From Fallopia convolvulus (lineage: Eukaryota > Streptophyta > Magnoliopsida > Caryophyllales > Polygonaceae), in assembly GCA_964016875.1 (NCBI GenBank), contig OZ024724.1:47522899-47586898 (forward strand): DNA of 64,000 nucleotides, given 5' to 3'. Positions 13,301 to 25,368 of this stretch are shown here, in pieces. The translations under genes and the position numbers were made by a program. Below the pieces are notes generated by a model that did not search any database, had not been told where the DNA came from, and worked only from the letters and a program-made list of their open reading frames with translations. How positions within the stretch are numbered: position 1 is the stretch's first letter; the number at the start of each line of letters is the position of its first letter.

Positions 13301-14323
13301 GTGGTACCATTGCCGGAACGTAAGAGGCAAGGAAGCCCAGTTCCCCAGTGGGTACCTGTCGGAACGTCGGGCTCACGTCTCGGCGGCAGTTACAGGAGTG
13401 GTGGGTAGTCGGCACCTAGTGCGGACCGACCCTGGCGGATTAAGGGTCGACCGAGGCCAGGGCACCTGGTGCGGACCCTGGTGCCTGGATTCCTGTAACA
13501 GTGCCGCCGTGGACGTCGACACTCAGTGGTGGTGCTTTGTTATAGGAAATCCTTATGGGGGATATCCCACATTGGCAAGGAAGCCCAGTTCCCCAGTGGG
13601 TACCTGTCGGAACGTCGGGCTCACGTCTCGGCGGCAGTTACAGGAGTGGTGGGTAGTCGGCACCTAGTGCGGACCGACCCCGGCGGATTAAGGGTCGACC
13701 GAGGCCAGGGCACCTGGTGCGGACCCTGGTGCCTGGATTCCTGTAACAGTGCCGCCGTGGACGTCGGCACTCAGTGGTGGTGCTTTGTTATAGGAAATCC
13801 TTATGGGGGATATCCCACATTGCAAAGTCATGACCTCCAATGTGTGGTATATAAGTGGGAAGTTCCCCACCCCTATTGGCTAGCTTTTGGGGGTGGTTCT
13901 ACTCTAGCTTATATACCCTGTAACACTGTCCTTAGCTTGCGACCCTCTTTTCCGGTATCCCCTTTAGTTTTAAGTATAAGATATGTTATAGGAATGGTTT
14001 TTAAGGCTTCGGCACTTAGGTGCGCCTTGCCTACAAAAGGCGCGCGCCTTCACCTTGCGCCCAGGCTCCAGGGCCATTTGCGCCTTGGTTCGCCTTTTAA
14101 AACTAAGGAACCAGTTACAAGAAAAGATCTAATTTGGGCATATGTTAGAAAAAAACGTTTTAAGGATTCATATTTGACCCTCTAATTGTAATTGGATTTT
14201 CTTTTGTTACGTTCTTCAGGCACTCCAAAGAAAGTATCACGCTCACCTTCACCAAAGGAAACCACAGAAAAAGAAGGCGATTCTTCAAGCGGATCCTCTT
14301 CATATGAGGACTTTCATGATTAG
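3..14323 (+). CDS. SABRE: SABRE/KIP-type bridge-like lipid transfer protein (5' end missing)
   Basis: Exons, all joining in one frame: 3-164, 488-658, 745-822, 1003-1254, 1753-3816, 3951-5976, 6440-6537, 6823-7179, 7337-7455, 8336-8585, 9230-9454, 9816-9955, 10501-10573, 10849-10950, 11055-11165, 11291-11560, 11651-11818, 12142-12514, 14220-14323, ending in TAG. Every intron is GT...AG. The product is about 2380 residues; plant SABRE is about 2600, so roughly the first tenth lies upstream. Landmarks matching plant SABRE include NLHLSDEYQ, NYGSQGGRV, GFRPSTKRASLL, LRRANLSVKNP, SRWPRFGVPR, TRMEISAMLKHVQAHVAPTD, ALLERVFMPCDMYF, FDRDFKDIGVARF and RQLTITRAK. The family (FMP27, Hobbit, BLTP2; Apt1-type C terminus) forms long grooved rods of repeated beta-groove units that move lipids at ER-plasma membrane contacts. 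In Arabidopsis, SABRE and KIP control cell expansion, division-plane orientation and tip growth. Odd points are an octapeptide repeat (5634-5873) and a transposon-filled last intron. Position 1-2 may be an acceptor AG, or the first exon may begin further left. Confidence 0.95.
1276..1322 (+). repeat. (CT)n microsatellite in a SABRE intron
   Basis: An almost pure CT/TC run broken by one TTT, starting about 20 bases after the donor of the fourth SABRE intron. It creates spurious Ser-Leu and Arg-Glu reading frames on the two strands. It is likely polymorphic in length. Confidence 0.9.
5634..5873 (+). repeat. In-frame 24-bp tandem repeat inside SABRE exon 6
   Basis: Ten consecutive 8-residue units in the SABRE reading frame (about residues 1471-1550 of the partial protein). 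The consensus is E-D/N-Q-K-I/M/S-x-G-L/P, for example EDQKSEGL twice in a row. The stretch is strongly charged and predicted to be disordered. It lies in the low-complexity linker between the conserved WSFGGGLAKAV block and the conserved ESEEGTRHFM block. A whole-codon unit length means copy-number change keeps the frame. Confidence 0.9.
8845..8958 (+). repeat. Possible SINE 3' remnant with (GAT)n tail
   Basis: A GC-rich islet in an AT-rich SABRE intron. It contains a run of CCCCC blocks, a GGAGCTTCACTGGGT motif and then a GATGACGATGATGATGAT tail. Plant tRNA-derived SINEs often end with a similar GGAG-TTCACTGGG segment followed by a short simple repeat. No clear box A or target duplication is visible, so the assignment is tentative. 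Confidence 0.35.
13088..13225 (+). repeat. TRIM left LTR
   Basis: Starts TGTTATAGG and ends TTGTAACA. It is nearly identical to 13786-13925, apart from one extra G in a G run and small changes near the end. Confidence 0.9.
13227..13238 (+). promoter_or_regulatory. TRIM primer-binding site (tRNA-iMet type)
   Basis: TGGTATCAGAGC follows the left LTR after a single A. This is the usual plant retrotransposon primer site for the initiator methionine tRNA. Confidence 0.9.
13786..13925 (+). repeat. TRIM right LTR
   Basis: Second copy of the TRIM LTR, followed directly by the target duplication CTGTC. Few differences from the left copy suggest a fairly recent insertion. Confidence 0.9.
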
Positions 14324-15379
14324 AGAACTTGAGCATTAAAACTCTCCAGCTAGATTGCTGCCCCCAGAGTAAAATTGTTACAAACCTTAGGTCTCCAAAG
14401 TCCTCAGCACCTATCAATGACAGCAGACCCAGAAGGGGAGACTGAAAGGGGCCCAAAATTAAGAGGGGAATGTAATTTGATTGGCTTTAATAGATTATCA
14501 CGTTACTTCATTCATTTAATTAGTTAGGAATAGGTATTGTAATTAAAAATAATCTAAAACCCCAAAGATTTTTTCTTCTGCTGTTGAGTAATGGAAAAGT
14601 CAAGTAATAGAACACAAAGTCAAGTAATGGAAAAACCACCTACAAAGGTCCAGACGTTATCACAGAAGCTGTAGGTATAGAGATGCCCCTTGTGAAATCT
14701 CAGCTTCTACTGAGATCAAACCAAGACAAACAAAGATTCACACAAAAAAGATGAAAATGACAAAAATCATCAAAACAGTTGATGTGAGGATTAGCCGCAG
14801 ATGGCCCGATCATCGACAGCGACAACTCAAACACGAACAACAACAAGAACACGAATGAGAAATGAACAAAAACGCAACAAACTGAATTGAAACAAGCAGA
14901 AACTCAACTGAACAATGACCAAAAGAAGATAGAAGAACAAGAAGGATAATTAATTGAGACAATGAAGGGAACCTTGAATTTGAACAATTCAAGACCCAAG
15001 TTGATCAAATGATCATGATCGAACATGAACTGTGGTGATAAAACCCTCTTGTAGAAGCTCTCTAATTTAGTGCCAATCTATAGAGATGTTTGGTATGCTT
15101 GTGATAAACTGGATTTGCCAAATCTCAAAGGAGTCCTTCAAGTGAGACAATTTCACTGGATGTATGGGACATGCTTTTGTATTCACTCTCTATTGAAGAC
15201 TTGTACACCAACTTTTGCTTCTTTGTCTTCCAGGATATCAAGGAGTTTCCCATGAACACACAATATCATGTGAGTGATCGACAAGTCAAAGCACACTCCC
15301 TAATTAACATCACAATAGGCTGTCAAAGGTGTCAACTAATCAACATCTCTCGCAAATATGTTGTCAAAGGTGACATCTA
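14324..15379. other. SABRE 3' UTR and degenerate intergenic sequence
   Basis: The first ~200 bases after the SABRE stop are the probable 3' UTR; AT-rich polyadenylation-like sequence is near 14530-14550, but no perfect AATAAA was seen. From about 14580 the sequence is low-complexity and purine-rich, then merges into decayed copia sequence. No intact gene is visible. Confidence 0.5.
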
Positions 15380-15945
15380 ACTGAGTTGGATAGAAGAGAG
15401 AGTAGTTTATTGCGCCTTTTAGATATCGTAGTAAGAATAAGGCTGCTTAATTGCATACGAGGTTGTTGTGGTGTGGCAAGAAATTGTCTTAGTTGTTGGA
15501 CACTCTATGCAATGTCTGGTCTTGAGAGTGTCAAGTAAGGTAGCCGACAAATCAATCTCCTGTATGATTCTGGCTCAGAATTGAAATAGCTTCCCCAACA
15601 TTTTGGCTGTAGATGGAGATTGCGTTGCATTGGAAAGGTGTTGCTTTACAATCAAGCAACCCAACATCTGTCAACTAATCGATGACAGATTTCCTTTTTG
15701 ATTGACTTGGATGCCTGGAAATCTCCAATCCCAGGAAATATCATGCAAAACCCAAATCTTTAATCGTGAGGGCATGATCCACCGAGGATTTGGTAGCTTG
15801 AATGATCTCTGGGCAATCACTATAGTTAAGAGCATGTCATCCACGTAGGTTAATGCAATTGTGATGGATTTGTTTTTTTTTAACAAATATTCAGGTTTCG
15901 TCTCTTTTAACAAATATTGATTAGTCTTGTCTTGATTGCACAAAC
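15380..15945 (-). pseudogene. Ty1/copia reverse transcriptase-RNase H remnant
   Basis: On the - strand the catalytic motif YVDDMLL is readable, followed in shifting frames by the copia signatures IKDLG, YFLGLEISR, GLLDCKATPF, RPDI-like and ALFLLRYLKGA. Several frameshifts and stops make it non-functional. No LTRs could be paired with it. It is probably the decayed core of an old element. Confidence 0.8.
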
Positions 15946-18417
15946 CCTAGTTGCACAAGGTGTTTAGTTAGCTCAATGTTCCATTTCCTCTTTTGCCATT
16001 AAATGTGAATTTTTGCTCCCGTTTAACATTCATCCGTTTGTTAAGAATAACTTGTTTGCTAAATAAACGAACATAGGTTTGTTTATTGCTTAGATATAAT
16101 GACATATTGTTATTATTATCTAGTGTTGCACTAGTTCCGAACTTAGGACCGATTGTTTGTGGCCTTGCTTGTTTCAATCTCTTTTCGAGATTTGTTGTGT
16201 ATTAGTATAGGATTAGGGATGCGGATTTTGCCCCAACAACTCTTTATAACTTATCGGGTGGTATGATATTTTGCCATCTCTTCGCTCGATATTTGGATCA
16301 TGATCATGTAAGCGCTCTTCATATATATACTGAGGGGGTTTACTGCACTCAGGCTAAGTGTTGGAACTTCGTTCCTTCACTCTGTTTGCTAGTCTCTTCG
16401 TAGCCGCCAACTCCATTGGCAAGTTTCTTTGGGGCCGCCAATTCTGATGGCCAGTCTCCTAGAGCCACCAACATAAAAATCTCCACTTGAAGTGCAATGT
16501 TTTATAACCTAAGAAAGATAAGTGCTTAGTGCACATTAATTAATGAACTAGGATGAATTAGTACAACTTGCTCCTGACTTTTGAAAGATTTTCATTCCAA
16601 CTCGAATTCTTATTCAGACTTCGAATCTGATGAGGTTGGATGGAATCTGATTAGTTGATGGAGGATTTCTTTTAAACTTGATTTTATAAAACGAATTCCC
16701 AACAATAGTTGTATTTCCGAAGGAACCACACTTTCGTGGTGTCCTCCACCCTTTCAAGAATCTTATATTCTTTCCTCTTCAAGTAAAATGCCATTTCGTT
16801 CTCGTTAAACTATATTAATATAATACCTCCAATGAAATATCATATTTCTTTCTTTTCGATCGAATCACACCCTTGTGAGGTTCCACTTACCATGAAAGTC
16901 AATAATTTTTGTCATTCTGACCAAATTACATTCTCGTGTGACCTCGCCTACTTTGGTTTAACGTATTCCTTTTATGGAAGTATTAATCATTGGACTATCG
17001 GCCGACTATGATTCGGACTTCGATGCCAACATGTTAATCAAGACCATGGGGACCATCCGTTCTCCACTTGCGTAGTCTCATTAGACTAAACGATACACCT
17101 TTCTTTTCCCCTCTGCATTATGCCTGGTGTTTCCTGCCTTTTGCGGAAATATCAAGTAGTAGAGGAGTGTCACTCAAGAACTGGAGACGAAGGATATATT
17201 GAGGAAGGATTCAACCTCTAAGTGAAGTATTCAAGAGGTGGTACGTGTTTGAAGGAGTAGTCATCAAGAATTGAAGATCAAGGCCAGACAAGGTTGAAGG
17301 AAAGAAGAATTTTCTCCAAAGAGCAAAGCATCCGAAAGGTGGTGCATGATTTGTTGTAGTTTCTATAGCATAACTAGGACTTTTTAGTACTGTTATATTA
17401 TGGTTCAAGTCTTTTTAGAGCTGCTTATTGAAGACCGAGAGTTTAAGTTCGTGATTAGAGTTGCAGTTTGAGGACTCTATGTTATGATGAAGAACCGCGA
17501 CCGTGATTTTCCAACTAAGAGGCACCAAATTAAAAATCGCGACCGCTGACTACTCGACGGCGATCATAGTTTCACACCGCCTCGGATGGTCAAGAAGTCA
17601 AAACCACGACCGCGGATTTTCCAGTGCACACGCACCGAGGATTTTCCGAGTCTGTCTTTAGTTGCTTTATTTATCTTATCTTTTCCTTTTCGGTTTTTAG
17701 TAGTTTTAAGACTCTTGTTAGTTTTAGTTTTGGATTCTACCTTTATGCTTTTTATTCTCTCTTTTTCCTTGTTTTGAGATAGATTTCCATGGAGAACTAA
17801 AAACCGAAATTTCATTCTGGTTGAAGCCTTTTATTCATGTAAGTTGTGAGATTCTTCTTTCAAGTGTATTCCTTTGTTATTTCAATTTCTCTTGGGCTTG
17901 ATTGATAATTGAATGTGCTGATTTCCTCTTGTTTAGCCAACTTGTTGATATTAATAAACTCTATTGCTATGATCTAGGTTTTCTCATAGCAAAACCTAAA
18001 CGTTGTAGCAACTAATTATTTTAGGACTCGTTGGACTAAAACGATTGAGGAAGAGAATTGATTGCATGTTAATTGTTTGACTCGTTTCTCAATTGCTTGT
18101 ATCTTGCATATCCTTGTCTTACTACTAACATCATTATAATTCATGATCGTTTCATCTTTGTTTTGATATTAAGTATTCTTATGACTCGTTGGTATTTTTA
18201 TTATGTCTGATGAGGATAAGAATAACTAGAAAGTGAATTGCTTGTTTTGAATCAATGAACAACATCCTTGATGACAATGGTGGATACGAATGAAATTGCT
18301 TTCCTAAATTGATTACAAACTCAACATTTACTTGCATTATTTGCTTACTTTGCTAAGCTTAGATCAACTATGCACGCCGAACACTTGTGTAAGAGCATAT
18401 TTATTTGCATCAACTTT
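15946..18417. other. Unclassified decayed repeat sequence
   Basis: I found no conserved coding frame. The stretch has uneven composition, with pyrimidine-rich blocks near 17650-17770 and CG-containing blocks near 17500-17640, resembling worn LTR or leader sequence. I could not pair termini or duplications here. Confidence 0.4.
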
Positions 18418-18925
18418 AATAATGTAATACTCGGATAATTTTGATAAGTTAATGTTTCTCGAAATTCGTGTTGGGATTGCTTAGCTATTAAGTAATCTTG
18501 GGGATACCTTAAATAATATATGCTTGGAAAAGCGTGCTCGAATTAAGTGATATTTGGATGTAAATGGGTAATTTTGATGTGTCTCGAAAAATGTGCCCGG
18601 GTTACTTTGCTTGTAAGTAAGCTCAGATAAGTTTGTTTCTTAGTTGTCAAGTAATCCCGTTTCTTAATAGAATGAAGATAGACTTGTAAAAGTTTTGATC
18701 TTATCCGTTTTCTTAGATATTCGTGCCGTGTTATCTTATCTTATAGATTTGTGTGATATGCTTATCTTTCTTCCTCAATATCCGTGTCATGTTATCTTAT
18801 CTTCTAGATCTGTGTGCCATGCTTATCTTTCTTTCTTAATAATCGTGCTTTATCTTCTAGATTTGTGTGTCATAATCTTTATCTCTTATACAAGTTGAAT
18901 TGAATTTGTCTTTTTTCATTTCTTC

Positions 18926-18934
18926 TATATAAAG
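18926..18934 (+). promoter_or_regulatory. TATA-like box of the solo LTR
   Basis: TATATAAAG lies about 500 bp into the LTR and is followed by a long pyrimidine-rich stretch. This fits a retrotransposon promoter at the U3/R border. It was identified by motif only. Confidence 0.45.
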
Positions 18935-19373
18935 CAACCCCTCCCTTCCATATTTGATCATTCCTCCCTTCCTCTCATTTTCACCCTCTTCCTCTCTTTA
19001 TTTTCGTCCACCATCACCATCTTGTCTTTCTTCTTCTTAAAAAAATTGGTGACAAGTTTTGATTTGGAACAACCAACGTACCTTTTGAGTGTTAGAGCAA
19101 TCCGTTCTCTAAGTAGTTGTCTTTTGGTGCTTAAGCCATTAAAGGAACAACCCTTTCATCTCCGAAATCATTATGACAAGTCCGTGTTCTATTCAAAAGT
19201 TGAAATTTCAAATCAAGAGGCAAGTCGCCTAGACTTACTTAGTTATCAATTTTGATGTGTGCTGGATGTGTAGATATGATGTGTAGAGCTTTATTTTGGG
19301 ATTTGTCCCTGTATATTACTATACATCTATGTGAGTAAATCAATATTTTAAAGGTATACTACTAGATGATTAA

Positions 19374-21125
19374 TGTGACACCCCTATACCCTATGACATA
19401 TGCTTAGTAATAACCTATTTCTTATATAAACAGATAATTCACATATAGCAACTATCCATGGAAGTATAAAGCAGAAAGTAACAACCATAAAAGGTTGCAC
19501 ACACAACTATATGTCTTTACTTTTATACTAATACATCTGTCACTCTAACTTCTGTTACAACACATATGTTTATGATGCAAAATGTGGAGGAGAAGGTTGC
19601 TTAGAGCTTCAGCCGGCCATCTAAATGAGACACATGTCAGAAAATTCTAGCTGAACCTGAAAAATTGTTTTTGCGATTTACGTGAGTCGCATACTCAGTG
19701 AATATAAACCATCATCAATTATTTCACAGAGAGTCAAACATTTAGTCCATGTACATATACATACATATTATACATGTCATAATTGAATTTAGTTACTATG
19801 CAAACGCAAATGCCGATGTTTCCGGTTCTTTATTCTGTGAACTGTTCAAGCCTGAATCTGCCTCGGGTTTCCATTACCAACCTTTTTTTTTCCTTTTCCA
19901 TTACCGACTTTTAGGCATCTTAGGCCTCATTTCCTCATTTACCATCTCTTAGGCATCTCAGGCCTCATGTACGACCCGTAGGTCTCTTTTGTATACAAAT
20001 TCAGGGCAAGACAGTCACATGTCCTTTTAATCTCATTGCAATATGATATGCAATCAAATGCATCATGTAACCATATATCATATGCCATCTGTTAACATAC
20101 CTTCTGTGCAAACAACTTTGGAAATTTCAGAGCTATCATATAAAACACATATATCCATATAATCCATATAAAACATATATCCATGTAGCTCATAAAACAT
20201 ATATATCCATATAGTTCATATAGAACATATAACACATAGGGTTGAATCTCCGGTCTATGCTCACCTGTTTAGGATCGATACTATATTTCTCCCCCTTGTT
20301 CTTGACCATGGTCTATTACTTGGGCTCCTATATGTAACCCAATGCAAATTAGGCTATTTACTCTTACAAACTCTAACCCCAAATGCAATGAAATGCCAGA
20401 ATGCATTATAACTTTTTGTGCATAATTCCAAATCCTTTAAAACTTGACAACAATAAACTATATACATAGAAGAACATTTTTCTAGTTCAAACCTTTCTGA
20501 AAAACTTGATCAAAGGGCTCGCTAATATCATTACAAAGAGAAACCCTAAAAATACTCTGAAATCTTTTACCGAATATATATTCGATATCGAAAACACCCT
20601 CTGAGAACTATAGATCAACCGATTTTCAAATCAAAATCAACAGTAGATCTAGATCTGGAAAAATTAGGAAAATCTAGATAAACCAATAATTAATTAAAAA
20701 CTTACCAAATCACTCTTGTACTTCAAAATTAAAACCCGATAGAAGAGATCTTGTACCAAAACGAGATCAAAACCACCAAAACCTTCAAATTCCCTCTCTT
20801 GTTTTTTTTGGATTTCGTACGTATCTTCAATTGAACAACCACGAGATATATAAGAGCAATTGAGCAAAGTCGGTTTCCACAGGAAGTCGGCCAAACTTTT
20901 CAATAATTGCGGGTTTCACCCTCAAATCTCCTTTATTACAAACTTTATCCTAAATTAATTAATAATTAACTTTTTCTTAAAAACTTTTTAAAATATAATA
21001 AACTTAATTAGAAAATAAATATTACTTTTAAAAACTCACTATATATCATTCCAATATGCTATGCATATGCTCTTAATCTTATATGAATGCAGAATGACAT
21101 ATGCACTTTGGTCGGGGATGTTACA
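19374..21125. mobile_element. Solo LTR nested inside the first solo LTR
   Basis: Starts TGTGACACCCC, ends GGGATGTTACA and is 1752 bp long. It is flanked by the exact duplication ATTAA (19369-19373 and 21126-21130). Its two ends resemble other plant Ty3 LTR ends but the interior differs from the host LTR, so it belongs to a separate family. A TATATA motif on the - strand near 20850 suggests - strand orientation. It contains no genes. Confidence 0.85.
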
Positions 21126-22407
21126 ATTAATATGTCGTATGTTATTCGATTTATGAAACTTGGCATCTACCGGTGCAACGATGCCTATGGGATGATCGGT
21201 AAGGTGGGAGACATCTCTGGCTTAGTTGTATGGCAAGGAGAGCCTCTTCAAAATTATAAGAAATGTTTTTGGCAAGTGCTCTAGTAGAGGCTTGACCAAT
21301 GGTAAGAAGGCGAATTATTCTGGTGCTGGGTGGTTCGGAGTAACGGTCGAGGCCACTGACCACTACACCTCGTTCCGGTTGGAGAATGCCACGATCGTTA
21401 TGAAATTGATATGGTAGATAAGAATTTCCGGTTGAAAGAATGCCCCAATTGCTATTTAAATTGATATCGGTAGATAAGAATTATTGTGAATTGTGGTTGA
21501 TTTGATATTGAAGTAAAAAGTGAATGAGGTGATAGTAAAGTGAAACTATGTGCTATTATTAGTATTCATTGTATGACTTTAAATATTATTATGTGCGTTT
21601 TATGATTATAAGTATTGTTGTGCGCTTGTCTGCTGTTGTGAATATACTATATGTGAGCTATTCTATTACTATTCTTATTATGTAATTTAATAAATAGATT
21701 TTGCTCCTGCATATTGTGTTTGCCATTTAGCGCATGTTAGAATTGTTAGCTAACTCTTCGGGGACTTGTATTTTTTTTAGTTACAGGTAAGGACACGCGA
21801 CTCATGATGAAACCTCGACAAAATGATGGTACAAATCGTTGAAGGCCGTGTCATTAGGATTGGGTTCAGTTGGGTGAATTGATTGTTACTTATTTTGCGT
21901 AATGTTTGGTTTGGTTAAGGAAAGAGTAGTATGATGTCAATACAGTGTTCATAAGTTGTATTGTAGTTTATGTCAATTGGGGAATTCATGTATGTTTTCG
22001 ATACATTGATTTTATAAATACACGTTGGATGTTTTCTTTGTATGTTCTCGTCGTGCCCGAGTTGTAAGATCCGCGTGAACTCGTTGTCAGGTTAGCTCAT
22101 GTGGACCCATGTGTGGTCTACTACCGAGTAGCGCCCCGGTATGAAGTCGGGATGTTACAAATAAGCTTCCTGAAGTACAATTTAAGTTGTATCGAATGAA
22201 CCCTAATGTTCATAATCTTTATTGTTGTACTAAAGCCTCGTTTAAACATGTAAATTTATATAAAAAGTCATCATTTTTAAACAAATATATCGTTAAATCA
22301 TGATTAAAGTGATGACATGACTTTTCATTGTCAATGAATATAATATGCAATATGTAATATTGTGAAAAAAAACTAAGAGATTTAAATTATATAGTGTCTT
22401 GAGTTAC

Positions 22408-25368
22408 TGTAACACCCCGACTTAACGTCGGGGCACTACTTGGTAGTTTGACCCTAACGGGTCCTACCTGAACTGGTTGACAACTAGAATACATGGACCT
22501 TGCAACTCGGGCACAACAAGAAAACCATTTTAAAATATCCAACTGTCATTCAAACAAACCACATTTTTATAATGTCATGCATGAATCCCAATGTCTAGCC
22601 AATTTATATTCAACACCAGAAATCTGCTAAAGTCAACAACATAGTGAAATCTCAAAAACAACTAACAAGCCTAAACCGAACTCCAAACCCACTCAGTGAC
22701 CTATGACACGCGTCAACGATCCGCTGCAACATCTGTCCTAGGCTCCAACACGAGACCTGTGTGAGTACCTGGAACTGAAAAATAAAGTCCCCGAGGGGTC
22801 AGCTACTACCCTAGGCAAGCTAGATAACACACGGCAATAGTAAGACGTTTGAAAAAAACATCAATTATACAACAACATAACTTTTAACAAGTGAATTGAA
22901 CAGAACAGTATAAGTCAACACACATTTCACAGCCTAGAGAATATGTGAAAGGAAATGCAATGAGACATACCCTAATCAAACTAACAAGCACAAGAGTAAA
23001 GCATTTATGAAAGTAACCAACACTTCAACATTCAACAATTAAAGGGAGATACAATAGATAAGCAATTCATTAAGCGTAGCGAGAATTCACAAGGTCGAAC
23101 AAAAAACCAGCTAAGTAATCACACACACGCACACAACAAAACCACAATCCTATTGGGAAATGCCATTCTTCCTTCCACCACCGCATTCCCATCTACGACG
23201 CTAACTCACCTGCGCCCGAGTGCAGAGGCGGGCCCTCCCACTTTCCATATACGTCATCCTTCCAACCCCTGGTCAAGCCTCCACTGGAGCACTTGCCAAA
23301 AACAAACAATCAATTTTTATTTTTGAAAGGGCCCGGCCGACACACGACCATGGCTAGACGCCTCTTCGCCACCGACAATCGTCGCACATGATCGTGCCGG
23401 TTACGCTGCCAGCACAGAGAAAGCAATAGTATTTCTTTTACGAGAAAACGGTTGAAATGAAAAGCGCATCACCTCATGCATGAAGTTATTTCACATGGAC
23501 AACATACATTCGGGACTAACTCCCAAAACCAATCTCACAATCACGGTATGAAATCTAACAAGACTAGAATAAAGCCAAGCAAGTCGAGAACGACTTACCT
23601 GGAAGGCGATCCTTGAATGAAGTAAGAAATGTGTCGATGCTAAAGACCTACGAATCATAACATTTACGGTTAATCGACTAACCGCGAGAAGTAACTTTTC
23701 GATTCTAGGCAAGTACAACTATAATAGTCTTATCAAATGTGGACCACCCTAAGATCTATGGTATCTATACAAGTGCGGATTAAATTGGATCTAATATTTT
23801 TAACCGAACTAATCGCAACAATCTTAAGAACCAAACATAAATCCTACATGCTAAGTTTTCCCAACCATAAATGCCTTGAAGAGTGATAGCCCAAGGTATC
23901 CAAATTCAAAGTCTAAGTTTCAAAGTAGAAACGCCAAACCCCATTCTCAACACACACAAACATACACATGTATACGTATTCGAATTCAATAAAATTAGGG
24001 TCCAAGTTCATAGCACCCAAACCAAGGCCTCCCAAACGAAGGAGGTCGAAACAAGACCGATTAATTGCCCTCGAACAATCCAATCAAAGACCTCCATACA
24101 ATCTATAATTGTAACTCTTAAACCGCAACTCGCATTCAAAAACATAAGCCAATAAGATCAAATTCTCACACTATAACCACATATAAATCTAATTTAAAGC
24201 ACTTAGTTGACTTGCAAGCTAGGATTTCAACGCAAGCTAGGATTTGAACACAAGAGAAACGAAAACATTGGAACAATAAAAATTCAACACCCGCTAGCTT
24301 ACAAGACCAAATTAAAACATTACTTAGCATATTGAAACCACAATTCACCAAAATATGGATTACAAGACAACACTCAAAACAATAACTCAAGCAAATCGAG
24401 CAATAAGAGAGCGCTTGAGTTTATGGAACAGGGTCGAACCATTAGGCACGAGTCACTAATGACGGGCTCGAATATCTTGATGATGGGTCAAAGGACTCGG
24501 ATCTGTGGATCTCGAGCAGCCACCGAACAGTTTGTGCTTCTCTCGTGGACATCAACACACAATCACGACTCAAAACCAGCGGCCACCGGATTTGCTTGAT
24601 CGGCGGCGAACTCGTCCAAAGGGTGATCTAGAACGACGTTAGGGCGGGTCAACGAGGTGAGGACATACCAGCAACTCGTGCGTTTGGACGACCAGAATTC
24701 GATGCCGGCGTGCTCAAGTGGCCTAAAGTCTTCGATCGGTCTTGAGCGCTCACCCCGACGCCGGTGTACACCAACAAACCAATCCTTCGATCGGTGACGA
24801 GCTCCAGTCTAGCAGCGAGCGAGGCTTGCGTCGAAAAGGATGGAGCAGGGGATCTCGCATCTGACTTCCTGGTCGACGACGGTCAACGTGGCGAGAACGG
24901 CGACGACACCAGCTTAGGCGAGATTCGAAGAGGGCGTTCCTTGATTGTGCTTCCCGAATTCGCGACAAGCGGCGACGCGACGCGACCAACGAGGCAAGGA
25001 CGGACCGGCGTTAGGCAAGGACGCACGGTGACGTGGTGTCCTTGGGTGTGCGGGAGGCGACAAGGGACAAGCTCACTCGATCGTCTCCTTCATCAATTAA
25101 CGAGGGGGATGCCAAGAGCTTCGGGTTGCTTCCTCTGTCAAAATTGATGAGCGGCGCAAGTGTGTTTCAGGTGGAGAGACTTAGGGCAAGGAAGAGGCAA
25201 AAGAGGGGGAAGAAGAAAACGAGTTTGGTTTCGGGTTTGGGTCTCCATAAACAGATTTTGGGCTTTTCGGCCCAAAACAAGAAAATGTAGCAGATTTTTA
25301 AATGAAAAAGGTATGCATTTGAACACAATTAGATTATTTGGTTCACACATGAAAAATCGGGTCTTACA
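22408..25368 (-). mobile_element. Solo LTR of a Ty3-type element, opposite orientation
   Basis: Reads TGTAACACCCCGACTT at 22408 and GGGTCTTACA at 25368, flanked by the duplication GTTAC (22403-22407 and 25369-25373). It is about 2961 bp. It carries the family block GGAGCACTTGCCAAAAAC (near 23286) and the GTCGAGAACGACTTACCT block (near 23583). In the family's coding direction it lies on the - strand. GC-rich reading frames at 24750-25150 have no recognisable domains and are probably part of the LTR. It ends about 530 bp from the stop codon of the lyase gene. Confidence 0.85.

Larger units (their letters stand above)
13088..13925 (+). mobile_element. TRIM (miniature LTR retrotransposon) with duplicated interior
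   Basis: LTRs of 138 and 140 bp (13088-13225 and 13786-13925) begin TGTTATAGG and end TGTAACA. They are flanked by the 5-bp duplication CTGTC (13083-13087 and 13926-13930). The primer-binding site TGGTATCAGAGC, complementary to initiator tRNA-Met, lies one base after the left LTR (13227-13238). The interior is non-coding. It consists of a 248-bp block (from 13327) repeated at 13575, and the first ~37 bp of the LTR sits between the two copies (13538-13574). There are no gag or pol sequences, so it would depend on another element for movement. It is nested in the hAT-like element. Confidence 0.92.
12656..14107. mobile_element. hAT-like non-autonomous element with GC-rich termini, in last SABRE intron
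   Basis: Terminal inverted repeats CTTAGTTTAAAA (12656) and TTTTAAACTAAG-type (ending 14107) are flanked by an exact 8-bp duplication, GAACCAGT (12648-12655 and 14108-14115). Eight-base duplications are typical of hAT transposons. Both subterminal regions are rich in GGCGC blocks that pair with each other, including AAGGCGCGCGCCTT. Without the nested TRIM and its duplication the element is about 609 bp. It has no transposase. The sequence CTTAG is not a classic hAT end, so another 8-bp-TSD family is possible. Confidence 0.75.
18423..22159 (+). mobile_element. Solo LTR of a Ty3-type element, interrupted
   Basis: Begins TGTAATACTCGG and ends AAGTCGGGATGTTACA, with the 5-bp duplication AATAA on both sides (18418-18422 and 22160-22164). 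Without the nested insertion it is about 1980 bp. It belongs with the LTRs at 22408-25368 and 45084-61559. All share a GTTTTTGGCAAGTGCTC block (here near 21267), a GAGGCAAGTCG block (here at 19217) and the GTTACA end. A TATA-like box is at 18926. No internal domain is present, so it is a recombined solo LTR. Confidence 0.85.

Noticed and set aside
13260..14185. Open frames of 135 and 219 residues
   Set aside because: They run through the TRIM, its LTRs and the hAT-like arms; the similarity between them is the internal duplication.
24750..25290. Overlapping GC-rich open frames inside the solo LTR
   Set aside because: Both strands are open, no domain is visible, and the region lies fully within an LTR bounded by a target duplication.
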